From DATFTE01 sp963802575 (lineage in GTDB: Bacteria; Acidobacteriota; Terriglobia; Terriglobales; Acidobacteriaceae): 64,000 bases of DNA. Each line of letters starts with the position of its first letter. Within the stretch, counting starts at the first letter, position 1. Location: the NCBI GenBank assembly GCA_963802575.1, contig CAWDJF010000004.1, forward strand, positions 496,001 to 560,000, written 5' to 3'. Position numbers and translations under genes: made by a program. Below are positions 1 through 9,265 of this stretch, piece by piece. The notes under the pieces are model-generated. The model was not told the DNA's origin and searched no databases. It saw only the letters and a program-made list of their open reading frames with translations.

Positions 1-3000
1 ACGGTGCTAGTGACAACGAAGTCAGGGACGCCGGCTTTTCACGGCGTGGCTTACGACTTCGTGCGGAATGAATTTTTCAACGCGCGCAACTACTTCGACC
101 TGACCAAGAAGGCCCCGCTCTATCGCCGGCAGGACTTCGGCGGTACGATCGGCGGTCCTCTTTACATTCCCGGAGTATTTAATACCAAGAAGGACAAGGC
201 CTTCTTTTTCTGGTCCGAGGAATTTCGCCTGGAGAAAACGCCTCAGGAGTTCAACCAGGCGGTGCCGTCGGCAGCGGAGCGCGGTATCGGAACCGCGAGC
301 TGCGCTGGATTGAATGGTGCCCTGGCCCCTTGCGCCGATTTCAGCGATGTGTGTCCCGTGGCGATCGGAGGAGGACAGGCATCGTTTGCTCCTGCCCAAT
401 ATCCAGATTGCCCGCGCGGTGGCAGTGACAGCTCCACGCCGGGCCATTTCCTGACCTTCCAGGGAAATCTCGCGCCCATCGATTCTACCGCCGGCGCTCT
501 GCTGCAAACCGGAGTGATTCCGCTTCCCAATTCACAGGTCGGCTGTAACTCGAGCCTGGCGGGCACATCCAACATCACGACCGGCAAGCCCAATGTCCCT
601 TGCTATGTTGCTGCAATTTCTCCTTCGACTTACTGGCGTGAAGAATTGGGGCGGTTTGACTACAACTTCACGCCTACCACCCAGCTGTCGTTCCGCTACA
701 TTCACGATTCATGGAATACCACTCTAGCGACGCCCAATTGGGGAATCGTTGAGAATAGCTTTCCTACGATTCAGCAATATCTGAACGGCCCCGGCACCAG
801 CATGGTGGTGCGCCTGACGGACACCTTCTCGCCTACGCTCTTGAATGAGTTCGTCGTAAGTTATGTGAACTCTAACATCACGCTGACCAACCAAAACGGT
901 CCTGGAGCGAATCTGCAGCCGATCGCGAACTGCAATGTGGGAAGCGGCCTGCCGCCCTGCATCGGAGCAATTTTTAATAACGGCTTCGGGGGCAAGCCTC
1001 CCGGACTGGTCTTCTCGGGAACCAACGCCGCTTACGGTGGCGCAGGCTTTACTGCCGACCCTTCCTACGCTCCGTGGGAGCACACCAATCCTACGTACAG
1101 CGTCGCCGACAATGTGAGCAAAAGTATCGGGAAGCACACGCTGCAGTTCGGCTTGCAGGTTGTCGACGCACAACGAAACGAGATCAACGGTGCGATTGGA
1201 GCGGCAACCGGCGACCTGCAAGGCCTTCTGAACTTCACCAACCTGAACGGTGGCTACGGCAATGCCTTCGCCAACTTCCTGGTTCAACCCTTCGCCCCGG
1301 GCACTTTGCCGATTAACGAGATCAGGAGCTACCAACAAGACAGCGCGCAACTCAAGTACTACAACGACTACTGGATTGCCGAGCCCTATGTGCAAGACGA
1401 TTGGAAGGCGACCCGGCGCTTGACGCTGAACCTGGGAGTGCGACTGAGTATATTTGGCAATTACCACGAGAAAAATCTCAATGCGTGGAATTGGGATCCC
1501 AACGCCTTTAGCCAGACCTTGGCATCTACCGTAAGCATCACCGAGCCGGGCCCGGGAACGGTTGGCGGGTACCTGCAGATCGGCAAGAATCCGGTGCTAA
1601 TCGATCCCAACAATCCTTCGAGCAGCCTCAATCCTGTCATCACCAATGGCCTGGTGCAGTGCGGCAAGAATGGCATTCCCGACAGTTGCATGCAAAGCCA
1701 CCTCTACAATGTGGCGCCGAGAATTGGATTCGCCTGGGATCCTAAGGGAGATGGAAAGACGTCGATTCACGCCGGCTACGGAATTTTCTACGAACACGGA
1801 ACCGCAAAGGAGTCGAACACCGGTTCACTCGAGGGTAGTTCTCCGCTGGTGCTTACGATGACGGCGCCCTTTCCATCTTTGTACAGTTCGATCGGGCTCG
1901 GTTTTCAAGGTGGTCCCCACGTCGCTTTCCCCTTGGACGTGACTTCCATCCCCACGAAGACGGTTTGGCCTTACGTGCAGCAATGGAGCCTGAGTGTCCA
2001 GCGACAATTCGCGAAAGACATTGTGGCTACAGTCGCATATGTGGGAAGCAAGGGGACGCACCTTCCTGCGGAATTACAAATCAACCAGCTCCCCGTGCCA
2101 CCAACGGGACCCAACAGCGGCGTAGTCAGCAATGGCAATCCTTTCTTGCCGGGACAGCCGTTTATCACGTTCAATCCCCTCGGTGGAGCAAACGACTGCA
2201 CTTACAACCCCGGCAATAACAATGGCCCCGGAAATTTCGTCGTGAATGGAATCACGGTAAACCCCAACGATGCGGCATGGAAGAATCTCGTTGCCGCCTG
2301 TTACGGGTATGGATCGAACGTCCCGAATCCCAATTCTTTGCGGCCGTTCAACGGCTTTCAACGCGTACTGGCGCTGCGCGACGTCGCCGACTCCACTTAC
2401 AACGCGCTGCAAGCCACTGCGCGGCGCACTCGCGGCCCTTTGACCGTGGGCGCTTCCTATACCTACAGCCATTCGTTGGACGACTCTTCCGACCGCTCCG
2501 ACGCGACGTTTGTCAACTCCGCCGACATTCACGCGAATCATGCCAGTTCCAACTTCGACCAGCGGCACTTGCTCAGCGTGAACTACATTTACGACCTGCC
2601 TAAGCTGAGCGGAAGCCTCGACCGCTGGTTGCGATATGGCAGCGCAGATAACGACGAAGAGGGCACGACCAGCGTGCACTCCGCACAAAGCGAGTCCAGT
2701 TTTCTGCGCGCCGCGCTTGACGGCTGGCAGATCTCCGGTATCACGCTCTTTCAGTCAGGCACGCCATTTAGCGTGATTAACGGCGGAAGCAGCATCGGCG
2801 TGTCCGTGCTCGATAACGCCGGCGTCGCAAACGGAGCGGGCACAGGCTCGTATCCCGATGTTGTCGCCAGTCCGCGCTCGCATCTGCCTGTTGGTGTCAG
2901 TGCCCTCAATCCGCAGAGCATAGGTCCGCTCTTGTATAACCCTGGAGCCTTTGTGGCCCCGCAAGGGCTGACGTTCGGAAACGCCGGGCGCAACTTCCTG

Positions 3001-3330
3001 ACCAACCCGCATCGCTTGAATTTCGACATGTCCATTCTGAAGACCTTCAAGGTGACGGAAGGCAGCAACCTGGAATTCCGTGTGGAAGGGTTCAACGTCT
3101 TCAACCACACACAATTCCGAATCTTCAATCCCAATCTTGGGAATCAGGCGAATAACATAGTCAGTTGCTACGCTGGCGCGCCGTCGAACTACTCCGCAGG
3201 TGGCGGATACACCTTGAATAACAACGGGCAGCCTGTCCCCGTGGATTGCACGACCGGCAGCTCATTCCTTCGCCCGGTCGATGCTCATCGCCCGCGCACC
3301 ATTCAACTTGGATTGAAATACAGCTTCTGA
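1..3330 (+). CDS. TonB-dependent receptor, Oar-like (5' end outside window)
   Basis: The reading frame is open from the first base, so the N-terminal signal, carboxypeptidase-like domain and most of the plug lie upstream. The first residues (TKSGTPAFHG, then VRNEFFNARNYFD) match the end of the plug in the Oar family of large outer-membrane receptors. The rest is a beta-barrel rich in Tyr, Asn and Gly with family motifs such as EPYVQDDWKATRRLTLNLGVR and NVFNHTQF, ending in a C-terminal Phe as expected for outer-membrane insertion. The family is thought to import oligosaccharides or peptides with TonB energy; the substrate here cannot be told. A relative lies at the other end of the window. The family call is secure. 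Confidence 0.9.
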   Translation, partial: TVLVTTKSGTPAFHGVAYDFVRNEFFNARNYFDLTKKAPLYRRQDFGGTIGGPLYIPGVFNTKKDKAFFFWSEEFRLEKTPQEFNQAVPSAAERGIGTASCAGLNGALAPCADFSDVCPVAIGGGQASFAPAQYPDCPRGGSDSSTPGHFLTFQGNLAPIDSTAGALLQTGVIPLPNSQVGCNSSLAGTSNITTGKPNVPCYVAAISPSTYWREELGRFDYNFTPTTQLSFRYIHDSWNTTLATPNWGIVENSFPTIQQYLNGPGTSMVVRLTDTFSPTLLNEFVVSYVNSNITLTNQNGPGANLQPIANCNVGSGLPPCIGAIFNNGFGGKPPGLVFSGTNAAYGGAGFTADPSYAPWEHTNPTYSVADNVSKSIGKHTLQFGLQVVDAQRNEINGAIGAATGDLQGLLNFTNLNGGYGNAFANFLVQPFAPGTLPINEIRSYQQDSAQLKYYNDYWIAEPYVQDDWKATRRLTLNLGVRLSIFGNYHEKNLNAWNWDPNAFSQTLASTVSITEPGPGTVGGYLQIGKNPVLIDPNNPSSSLNPVITNGLVQCGKNGIPDSCMQSHLYNVAPRIGFAWDPKGDGKTSIHAGYGIFYEHGTAKESNTGSLEGSSPLVLTMTAPFPSLYSSIGLGFQGGPHVAFPLDVTSIPTKTVWPYVQQWSLSVQRQFAKDIVATVAYVGSKGTHLPAELQINQLPVPPTGPNSGVVSNGNPFLPGQPFITFNPLGGANDCTYNPGNNNGPGNFVVNGITVNPNDAAWKNLVAACYGYGSNVPNPNSLRPFNGFQRVLALRDVADSTYNALQATARRTRGPLTVGASYTYSHSLDDSSDRSDATFVNSADIHANHASSNFDQRHLLSVNYIYDLPKLSGSLDRWLRYGSADNDEEGTTSVHSAQSESSFLRAALDGWQISGITLFQSGTPFSVINGGSSIGVSVLDNAGVANGAGTGSYPDVVASPRSHLPVGVSALNPQSIGPLLYNPGAFVAPQGLTFGNAGRNFLTNPHRLNFDMSILKTFKVTEGSNLEFRVEGFNVFNHTQFRIFNPNLGNQANNIVSCYAGAPSNYSAGGGYTLNNNGQPVPVDCTTGSSFLRPVDAHRPRTIQLGLKYSF

Positions 3331-3341
3331 TCGAAAACGCG

Positions 3342-4022
3342 ATGAAGATTCGAATGACCAAAATGCGAGCGCGGCGTAGCGAAGAAGGCTATGTTCTGCT
3401 CACAATGATGTTATTCCTCACCTTGGTGCTTATTGCCGCCACCGCGGCGGCTCCCAAAATCGCATTTCAGATCAAGAGGGATCGCGAAGAAGAATTGATT
3501 CACCGCGGGGTTGAATACTCACGAGCGATCCAGAAATTTAGCAAGAAAACAGGACGATTTCCCAATCGGCTGGAAGAACTGGAGGATACGAGTGGACTTC
3601 GGTTTATCCGCAAACTCTATAAGGATCCAATCACGGGGCGCGACTTCCAGCTACTTTACCTATCCGACATCCGCCCGTCATCGGGCGTGACGAACCTCAA
3701 CGCCAAGCCCAAACAGGAAGAGAACGGCGCTGATCCCGGCGGGGACGGTTCGGCTGCGACACCGCAGCCCGCCGCGGCGGCTCGCCCCAATCGAAGCAAT
3801 AGCGATAATGCGAGTTCGGGTCCCCAATTGATCTTCGGAGTCGCCAGTCCAAGCAAGGCTCGCAGCATCCGCGAGTTCAATCACAAAGATCACTACAATC
3901 AGTGGCTGTTTTTCTACGATCCGTCGCTGGACAAGGGCTATCTGATCAAAGGTCCTGCCACGCCCTTCGTTCCGCCAGTTCCTGGCTCGCAGCAGTCCGC
4001 TGACGGGCAGCAAAATCAATAA
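3342..4022 (+). CDS. Type II secretion/type IV pseudopilin-like protein
   Basis: A short basic N-terminus (RRSEEG) precedes a hydrophobic stretch (YVLLTMMLFLTLVLIAATAA), the arrangement of a class III prepilin signal cut after the Gly. After it comes a helix with charged residues and a KTGRFPNRLEELEDTSGLRFIRKLYKDP segment typical of GspG-like pseudopilins. The C-terminal third is Pro/Ala/Gln-rich and probably unstructured. The usual Glu at +5 after cleavage is Thr, which is odd for a major pseudopilin. ATG 3342 was chosen as the first ATG after the receptor stop; ATG 3354 is possible. It follows the receptor by 11 bp, so co-transcription is likely. No other secretion gene is nearby. Confidence 0.7.
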   Translation: MKIRMTKMRARRSEEGYVLLTMMLFLTLVLIAATAAAPKIAFQIKRDREEELIHRGVEYSRAIQKFSKKTGRFPNRLEELEDTSGLRFIRKLYKDPITGRDFQLLYLSDIRPSSGVTNLNAKPKQEENGADPGGDGSAATPQPAAAARPNRSNSDNASSGPQLIFGVASPSKARSIREFNHKDHYNQWLFFYDPSLDKGYLIKGPATPFVPPVPGSQQSADGQQNQ

Positions 4023-4027
4023 CTGAA

Positions 4028-5971
4028 TTATGGATGGCCCGAGCCGGGTAGACTATTCATCGCGCCCTGCGCCGGAGTAAAGCTCGGATCGCGCTTGAGA
4101 GCCTCTTGATAAGAGCCTCGTGCATCCTCCGGGTGTCCTGCGATCTGCTGCAGCTGACCCAACTGCAGATATGCCTGCGGAGTCGGATGAGCGGCCGCCG
4201 CGGCCGCCAACTGCTGGATTCTTACTTCCATGCCGAGCTTGCCCAGATTGGTAAAGACCACGCGATTCTGCGGATCGGTCTTCAAAACTTCGCGGTAAAA
4301 TGCCTGCGCCTTGGTGTAATCCCCCGCTTGCTGATAGGCCGCACCCAGGTCGATGAGTGTCTTCTTGACCAAGTCCGGATCGGGCGTGAGTTGAAGAACC
4401 ATCTGATATTGCTGGATCGCTTCTTGCAGTTGTCCGTGCTCGTGGAAGTCCGCTCCAAGATTCAGGTGGCTGATCGCGTCTGCCGGATTAATTCGTACTG
4501 CGTTCTTGAAATGCACCAATGCGTCATCGGAGTAACGTTGCCCGTTCTCCTCATAGGCCTTCAGCAGAAGCGCACTACCCACGAAGTCTTCTGCCATGTA
4601 GTTATCTTTCGTGACGTCGAGAGCGTGGGACCAGAGGTCATAGCTGCTTCTCCAATAACCGATCTGCCGCCAGGTAAGAAATGAAAGGACCATGATTACA
4701 AGTGAGGCCACCGAGAGCCCGGCGCGAAAGTCCAGTTGATAGAGGCGAGCCAGTTCGACCAATCCCCACACCACCATGACGAAGATTCCGATCAGAGGGA
4801 GGTAGCCATAGCGATCCGCCATTCCCTGATCGCCGACTTGCACCAATCCGATCACCGGAATAAGCGTGCCCAGATACCACAGCCACCCCACGGGCAGATA
4901 AAGATGATCACGCTTCTTCCATGCCAGAACGCTGACGCTCGTCAGAAAGACAATGCACAGAAAGGCCTGCCATCCTGCCAGACGCGCGCCCTCGTGAGGA
5001 TAAAACGACGCTAGATGCAGGGGCCAGAACGCCTTTCCGAGGTACATGGTGTAGGCGTAAAGAGTGTTGACCAGACGCAAGGAGAACGGGAGATTCTGAT
5101 TGGTTGCGATGGCGCCGCGCTGCGCTATGACCGTAACAAGGCTGCTGGCTGCGGAAACCGCGAGCAGGGGGACCTTCTCCAGAACCAATTGCCAAAACGC
5201 GAATTGAGGAACTGGGAATGCCTGTGATGGACCATGCCACGCCTTCGCCCTCTGCAGCGGCCAAACATCAATCAGCAGCAACGCGAAGGGCAGCGTAACG
5301 ATCATGGGCTTGGCCGCTAACCCCAAAGCAAAAAGAACTACGACGGAAAGATAACGCCCAAGTCCGGGCCGGCGAGCGTACCAGCCATAAGCGCCGAGGC
5401 TGAGCAACAGAAAAAACATGCTCAACACGTTCTTGCGTTCAGCGATCCAGGCGACACTCTCTACATTTATCGGATGGAGCGCGAATAGCGCCGCGACCGC
5501 GAGGCTTCTCCATTTCGCGCCGGTAACGCGTGCTAACAACAGAAATAACAATGCGGTGTTCAACAGATGCAAAACGACACTGCTGAGATGGTGGCCTGCA
5601 GGATTCAATCCGAATAATTGGCAATCCAGAGCATGAGAAAGCCACGTCAGGGGGTGCCAGTTCGACGCATAGGTCGATTTGAGCGCCCAACGCACGGTGT
5701 CGAAGCTCAGGCCTTGTTGGACATTTGCATTCTCAGTGACGTACCCGGTGTCGTCATAGTTTACGAACGGATTGCGTGTGGCGCGGTAATAGATCGCGAA
5801 GGTTGCTGCCACCAGAAGCGCACAAATCAGCAAATTCATCTTACTGCCGGCGACACTTCGCTTTACCGGCAGGACTGCAGGCGCCTTAGGACCAAGATTC
5901 GTTCGGCGAGCAATCGCTAGCTCGGGCCGAGTTGCGGCGCGAGATTTCTTGAGCGTTGTCCTTGTAGACAT
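4028..5971 (-). CDS. Polytopic membrane protein with C-terminal TPR repeats
   Basis: About 647 residues. The first two thirds hold roughly ten hydrophobic segments in the style of dolichyl-phosphate-mannose mannosyltransferase and TMTC proteins, including FVNYDDTGYV in the first periplasmic loop and HPINVESVAWIAERKNVLS. The C-terminal 200 residues contain about four TPR units (for example AISHLNLGADFHEHGQLQEAIQQYQMVLQL). A glycosyl-transfer role to secreted proteins is a family-based guess. A TTG at 5998 would add nine residues; ATG 5971 was preferred, though no strong ribosome-binding site is visible for either. The gene converges with the pseudopilin-like gene, with 5 bp between the stops. 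Confidence 0.7.
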   Translation of the reverse strand: MSTRTTLKKSRAATRPELAIARRTNLGPKAPAVLPVKRSVAGSKMNLLICALLVAATFAIYYRATRNPFVNYDDTGYVTENANVQQGLSFDTVRWALKSTYASNWHPLTWLSHALDCQLFGLNPAGHHLSSVVLHLLNTALLFLLLARVTGAKWRSLAVAALFALHPINVESVAWIAERKNVLSMFFLLLSLGAYGWYARRPGLGRYLSVVVLFALGLAAKPMIVTLPFALLLIDVWPLQRAKAWHGPSQAFPVPQFAFWQLVLEKVPLLAVSAASSLVTVIAQRGAIATNQNLPFSLRLVNTLYAYTMYLGKAFWPLHLASFYPHEGARLAGWQAFLCIVFLTSVSVLAWKKRDHLYLPVGWLWYLGTLIPVIGLVQVGDQGMADRYGYLPLIGIFVMVVWGLVELARLYQLDFRAGLSVASLVIMVLSFLTWRQIGYWRSSYDLWSHALDVTKDNYMAEDFVGSALLLKAYEENGQRYSDDALVHFKNAVRINPADAISHLNLGADFHEHGQLQEAIQQYQMVLQLTPDPDLVKKTLIDLGAAYQQAGDYTKAQAFYREVLKTDPQNRVVFTNLGKLGMEVRIQQLAAAAAAHPTPQAYLQLGQLQQIAGHPEDARGSYQEALKRDPSFTPAQGAMNSLPGSGHP

Positions 5972-6202
5972 AAGGCGGGAAGACAAATCGTCCCGCAAAA
6001 ATGTAGCAGAACGGTAGATGCTTCGACCGGGCTGTCACCGCAATTTAATACGGTTTTAACCTTCAGGTAACAATCCCTCACCAAGAGCCTGACAAGGGCC
6101 CGCTGTGGATTTCTCTTGGACGGTAGTTTGAATTTAATTTTGTGGTCACCGTTCGTTCACACAGCGTCGCTAACCTGTTGAGGCAGTTCAGGAGATGTGC
6201 TT

Positions 6203-6871
6203 ATGCCTCGGGTTCAGATCGCTGCGGTGGTCATCACGCTGTTGGCTGCGCTATCCCTTCCCGCCCATGCCAATTCGACCTACCTCACGTTTCAAGGTCT
6301 GAAGGACGGCGAGGCCATCTCGAATTTTTATAACGGGGGCACTGGTGGGTTCGGCTCGATGTCCGACTACAACTTCGGCATCACGTTTTCCTCGAACGCA
6401 CTGGCCATCAAGTCCTATTTGAAGGGCGGGAGCGGAGGATTCAATCCGACGCAGAGCTCAAATACCGCGCTATTTTTCACGGGCACGACCGGATACATGA
6501 ACGTGAGCGGCGGTTTCAACAACGGAATTAATTTCCTTTATGTCGCCGGGGCAACCGGCACCGTAACTGTGTGGAGCGGAGCCAACGGAACGGGCACCGT
6601 GTTGGCCACGATCAATTTGGCGCCGAACGGAGGCAGCGGTTCCGGCTGTACGGGCTATCCCAGCCTCTGTAACTGGACCGCGGTCGGTCTGAATTTCTCT
6701 GGAACTGCGGGCTCTGTCACGTTTTCCGGTACCGCCAATCAGTTGGGCATTACCGATATCACGGTTGGGAGCAGCCGCGCTGCCGTGCCTGAGCCGTCGT
6801 CCTTGCTGCTGCTCGGTTCCGGCTTGTTGCTGATCTCAACACGGATGCGAAGGCGCTTTCGTCGCAGCTGA
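6203..6871 (+). CDS. PEP-CTERM sorting-domain secreted protein
   Basis: The protein starts with a signal peptide (IAAVVITLLAALSLPAHA) and ends with the PEP-CTERM triad: the motif VPEPSS, a hydrophobic helix (LLLLGSGLLLIS) and a basic tail (RMRRRFRRS). This marks proteins processed by exosortase in exopolysaccharide-producing bacteria. The body is a Gly/Thr/Ser-rich beta domain of unknown function. AGGAG at 6190-6194 is 8 bp before ATG 6203, so that start is preferred over GTG 6197. No exosortase is in the window. A second PEP-CTERM protein is encoded at 12131-12748. Confidence 0.85.
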   Translation: MPRVQIAAVVITLLAALSLPAHANSTYLTFQGLKDGEAISNFYNGGTGGFGSMSDYNFGITFSSNALAIKSYLKGGSGGFNPTQSSNTALFFTGTTGYMNVSGGFNNGINFLYVAGATGTVTVWSGANGTGTVLATINLAPNGGSGSGCTGYPSLCNWTAVGLNFSGTAGSVTFSGTANQLGITDITVGSSRAAVPEPSSLLLLGSGLLLISTRMRRRFRRS

Positions 6872-6946
6872 GAGATCGCTTTCAAGCGTCGGCTGGCGAT
6901 TTTCCACTTATTGCTCTAGATATCCTGTGGCGCGAGGTTCACTTCC

Positions 6947-8032
6947 TTGAGCAAGATTCTGATCCCGGCGAGTAGGCCTCGTCCTTCGCGCACTCGGACT
7001 TCTAATGCGTTCCCGCCTCTCGTCAGCATAATCATACCTGCGTACCGGTGTGCGGAGACCATCTCCAAGGCTCTCGATTCTGTCCTCGCGCAGACGTTCA
7101 CTGCCTACGAAGTCGTTCTTGTGAACGATGGTTCGCCCGACTCGCCGCAGCTTCGGCGAGTGTTGGCGCCGTACCTTTGTCGCATTCGTTATATTCAGCA
7201 AGCGAATCGCGGACCAAGTGGGGCGAGGAATGCAGGCATCCAGCGCGCCCGGGGCAAGTATATCGCATTCCTCGACAGCGACGATTTCTGGTTCGAGCGT
7301 CATTTAGAGAACCAAGTCCGACTGCTAACGAGCGACCCCGGCCTCGGATTGGTGTACGCCAACCCGCTCATTCTCGACGGAAGTACTCCGGTTGGCGACG
7401 CGTTCGGCCTAGTCCCCCAATCGGCGCCCGTGACTTTTCAATCGCTGGCGAGAGAGAGCTCTAGAATCCCAACCTCGTCAGTCGTCGCGTCGCGCGAACA
7501 GATCGTCAACGCCGGACTCTTTGACGAGACCATGCGACGTTGCGAAGACTTCGATCTTTGGCTGCGCATGGCCCACAACGGCTGCCGCATGGCGTTCAGC
7601 CGGGAAGTTCAGCTTTGCCATCATCGCATGAACGGATTGTCATCTGACCGATTATCCATGAAGCGCGCGCGCGTGCAGGTTTACGAAAAGATGAAACGGC
7701 TGCTCACTCTAAGTGTGGAAGAACGCAAGACAGTGGAGCAGAAGATCGCACTCGGCGAAGGTGAATATCAGGTCGAATTAGTTAAGGCCGCGCTGCTCGA
7801 CAAGAATTACAAGGAAGCGCTGATTGCAGCAAAGCGCGCCAATAATTATCTCGACAATTGGAAACTGCGTCTGGCGCTACGTGGGCTTAAAACCGCTCCG
7901 CGGCTCCTGCTGGAGTCCTATCGAGCCTACGAGCAGATTCTCGACATCCGCAATCACAACCGGTCTATCAAGCGGGTCAGGCGATTGGAGTTAGCAGACC
8001 GCGTTTCAAGTTCCCAACGGCTGCCCGCCTGA
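6947..8032 (+). CDS. Family 2 glycosyltransferase (GT-A fold)
   Basis: Residues 26-34 (VSIIIPAYR) begin a GT-A fold. VLVNDGS near residue 60 is the nucleotide-sugar motif and FLDSDD at 108-113 carries the metal-binding DxD. RCEDFDLWLRM near residue 197 matches the ED acceptor-site motif. The C-terminal 150 residues are helical and not recognised. The predicted reaction is transfer of a sugar from a nucleotide donor to a polysaccharide or protein acceptor in the cytoplasm; donor and acceptor are unknown. The TTG start at 6947 has a poor ribosome-binding site, but the conserved domain begins only 25 residues in, so the true start is close. It follows the PEP-CTERM gene on the same strand, consistent with surface polysaccharide work. 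Confidence 0.8.
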   Translation: MSKILIPASRPRPSRTRTSNAFPPLVSIIIPAYRCAETISKALDSVLAQTFTAYEVVLVNDGSPDSPQLRRVLAPYLCRIRYIQQANRGPSGARNAGIQRARGKYIAFLDSDDFWFERHLENQVRLLTSDPGLGLVYANPLILDGSTPVGDAFGLVPQSAPVTFQSLARESSRIPTSSVVASREQIVNAGLFDETMRRCEDFDLWLRMAHNGCRMAFSREVQLCHHRMNGLSSDRLSMKRARVQVYEKMKRLLTLSVEERKTVEQKIALGEGEYQVELVKAALLDKNYKEALIAAKRANNYLDNWKLRLALRGLKTAPRLLLESYRAYEQILDIRNHNRSIKRVRRLELADRVSSSQRLPA

Positions 8033-8304
8033 ACGATCTCGAAAAAAAGCTATCCTCTTCGTCCGCTTCGTCCGGTTCGCCAAATCCGGCGAATGGAAGA
8101 CGATGCTTTCGACTAACTCTGTCGCCAACATCGAGTCCGTGTGGGGACCAGTCATGAAAACGGTGGGATACGAATTGATAGCAACCAGCTTCAAGGAATC
8201 GACCGCTGTGTAGAATCCGCGCGGGCGTCTGGCGGAGACGGGACATTCGCTCCCCACCCCAATCGACGAAGAGGAGCGTTCCTAACGCATAAAAACCCAA
8301 CTGG

Positions 8305-8661
8305 TCATTTTTTATCTTTTGCGAGCGCTTGCAGTCGAATTTCGTGCTTGAAGATGTCTGCGCATTCGGGCAAGCGCGTTCGATAACGGGTAGGAAGTTG
8401 AAGGCACAGCTCGATAGCGCTCTTACGCATGGCGTGCAGTTCTAGAAGTGCGGTGGTTTTCACCGTCATCGTAGGCGGCAAGGTATTAGCTCCAGACTGC
8501 GGAACCACGGCAACTTCGGTGACTTCTTTGTTGCTCACATCCGTCCTGGAATCCTGGCCCGTAACATTGTCATGAACGTAAGCCACGTAACTTACATCCT
8601 GCGCAAGCGCCGCGCTCACGATGACGACAGAAAAACACATCCCTATCAAGCAACGTTTCAT
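8305..8661 (-). CDS. Small secreted protein of unknown function
   Basis: MKRCLIGMCFSVVIVSAALA is a clear signal peptide followed by about 100 residues of mature protein. The mature part has no domain I recognise; its second half is helical with two Cys (ELCLQLP and PECADIF). An AGGAGA lies upstream of both ATG 8661 and GTG 8664, and ATG gives the better spacing. The product is probably periplasmic or extracellular. The gene is monocistronic and converges with the glycosyltransferase gene. Confidence 0.6.
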   Translation of the reverse strand: MKRCLIGMCFSVVIVSAALAQDVSYVAYVHDNVTGQDSRTDVSNKEVTEVAVVPQSGANTLPPTMTVKTTALLELHAMRKSAIELCLQLPTRYRTRLPECADIFKHEIRLQALAKDKK

Positions 8662-8841
8662 CACTACATTCTCCTGGCTCGCTCGGCCTTCAGACTCGTA
8701 GTAAAGATGAGAGCGCCGTTAGAATGGTTGTGCCGAAAGCTTAAGATGAGACAAGGTTAGCCACGCGTTCAGAAGACCTCAAGATTACGTGCGTAACGTT
8801 GAGATAACGATCCGGCATCCACAAAACATCAAGCCCATGAG

Positions 8842-8867
8842 GTGAAGCTCTATTCCCGGAGCTTCAC
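8842..8867. repeat. Perfect 9-bp inverted repeat (hairpin)
   Basis: GTGAAGCTC and GAGCTTCAC flank an 8-nt loop. There is no T tract on either side. It is the first of three closely spaced stems. Confidence 0.5.
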
Positions 8868-8936
8868 GCGAAGAGTTCGAGGGTTAAACGCTTAAGATTC
8901 AAGAATCTGGCGAGGGGGTTCGAGCCCCCAGTACAG

Positions 8937-9185
8937 ATGTTAGCTCGTACAACGGAAAACGATGAGGTCGGCCCTCGAGACGCCGCGTCAGGCGACGGTG
9001 GGTTGCAACGCATCGGGCGGGCCGACGAAACGCCGCTCAAACCCTGTCAGTTTTATCAGTACGAAGTCGATAAAGTCGTGCGCTACGATTGGAATCCGTT
9101 AGCGCGCGTGGGAATCGTTGTTTCGACGCAGGCGTCAGCGGGGAATCTTTCCTTCAGCGCCGGTGCCCTCCGCCATTCGCGCTAA
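8937..9185 (+). CDS. Doubtful small reading frame
   Basis: An 82-residue frame starts with ATG directly after the hairpin cluster and ends 80 bp before the Crp/Fnr start. The sequence (for example YEVDKVVRYDWNPLARVGIVVS) is not low-complexity, but I recognise nothing, and no clear ribosome-binding site precedes the ATG. It may be chance. Confidence 0.2.
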   Translation: MLARTTENDEVGPRDAASGDGGLQRIGRADETPLKPCQFYQYEVDKVVRYDWNPLARVGIVVSTQASAGNLSFSAGALRHSR

Positions 9186-9265
9186 GGCAATTGTTGCGCG
9201 AGGATCTTGCGAAGAAGGTGCGGCGCTCATTTACCTGGCGCGCCGTTCGAACGGGAGTTGGCACG

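Larger units (their letters stand above)
8662..9265. other. Mostly non-coding region with clustered inverted repeats
   Basis: This 600-bp stretch separates the small secreted gene from a Crp/Fnr gene. It holds three inverted repeats within 90 bp: 8842-8867 (9-bp perfect stem, 8-nt loop), 8895-8908 (6-bp arms, 2-nt centre) and 8914-8929 (GGGGG/CCCCC around TTCGAG). One doubtful reading frame follows at 8937-9185. No T-run follows any hairpin, so these are not ordinary terminators. The cluster may be a structured RNA or leader. Confidence 0.4.

Noticed and set aside
8076..8093. Hairpin TTCGCC/GGCGAA as terminator of the glycosyltransferase gene
   Set aside because: The stem is only 6 bp and no T-run follows on either strand.
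8914..8930. tRNA T-arm look-alike (GGGGGTTCGAGCCCCC)
   Set aside because: No matching acceptor, D or anticodon stems lie upstream, and the presumed 3' acceptor strand has no partner.
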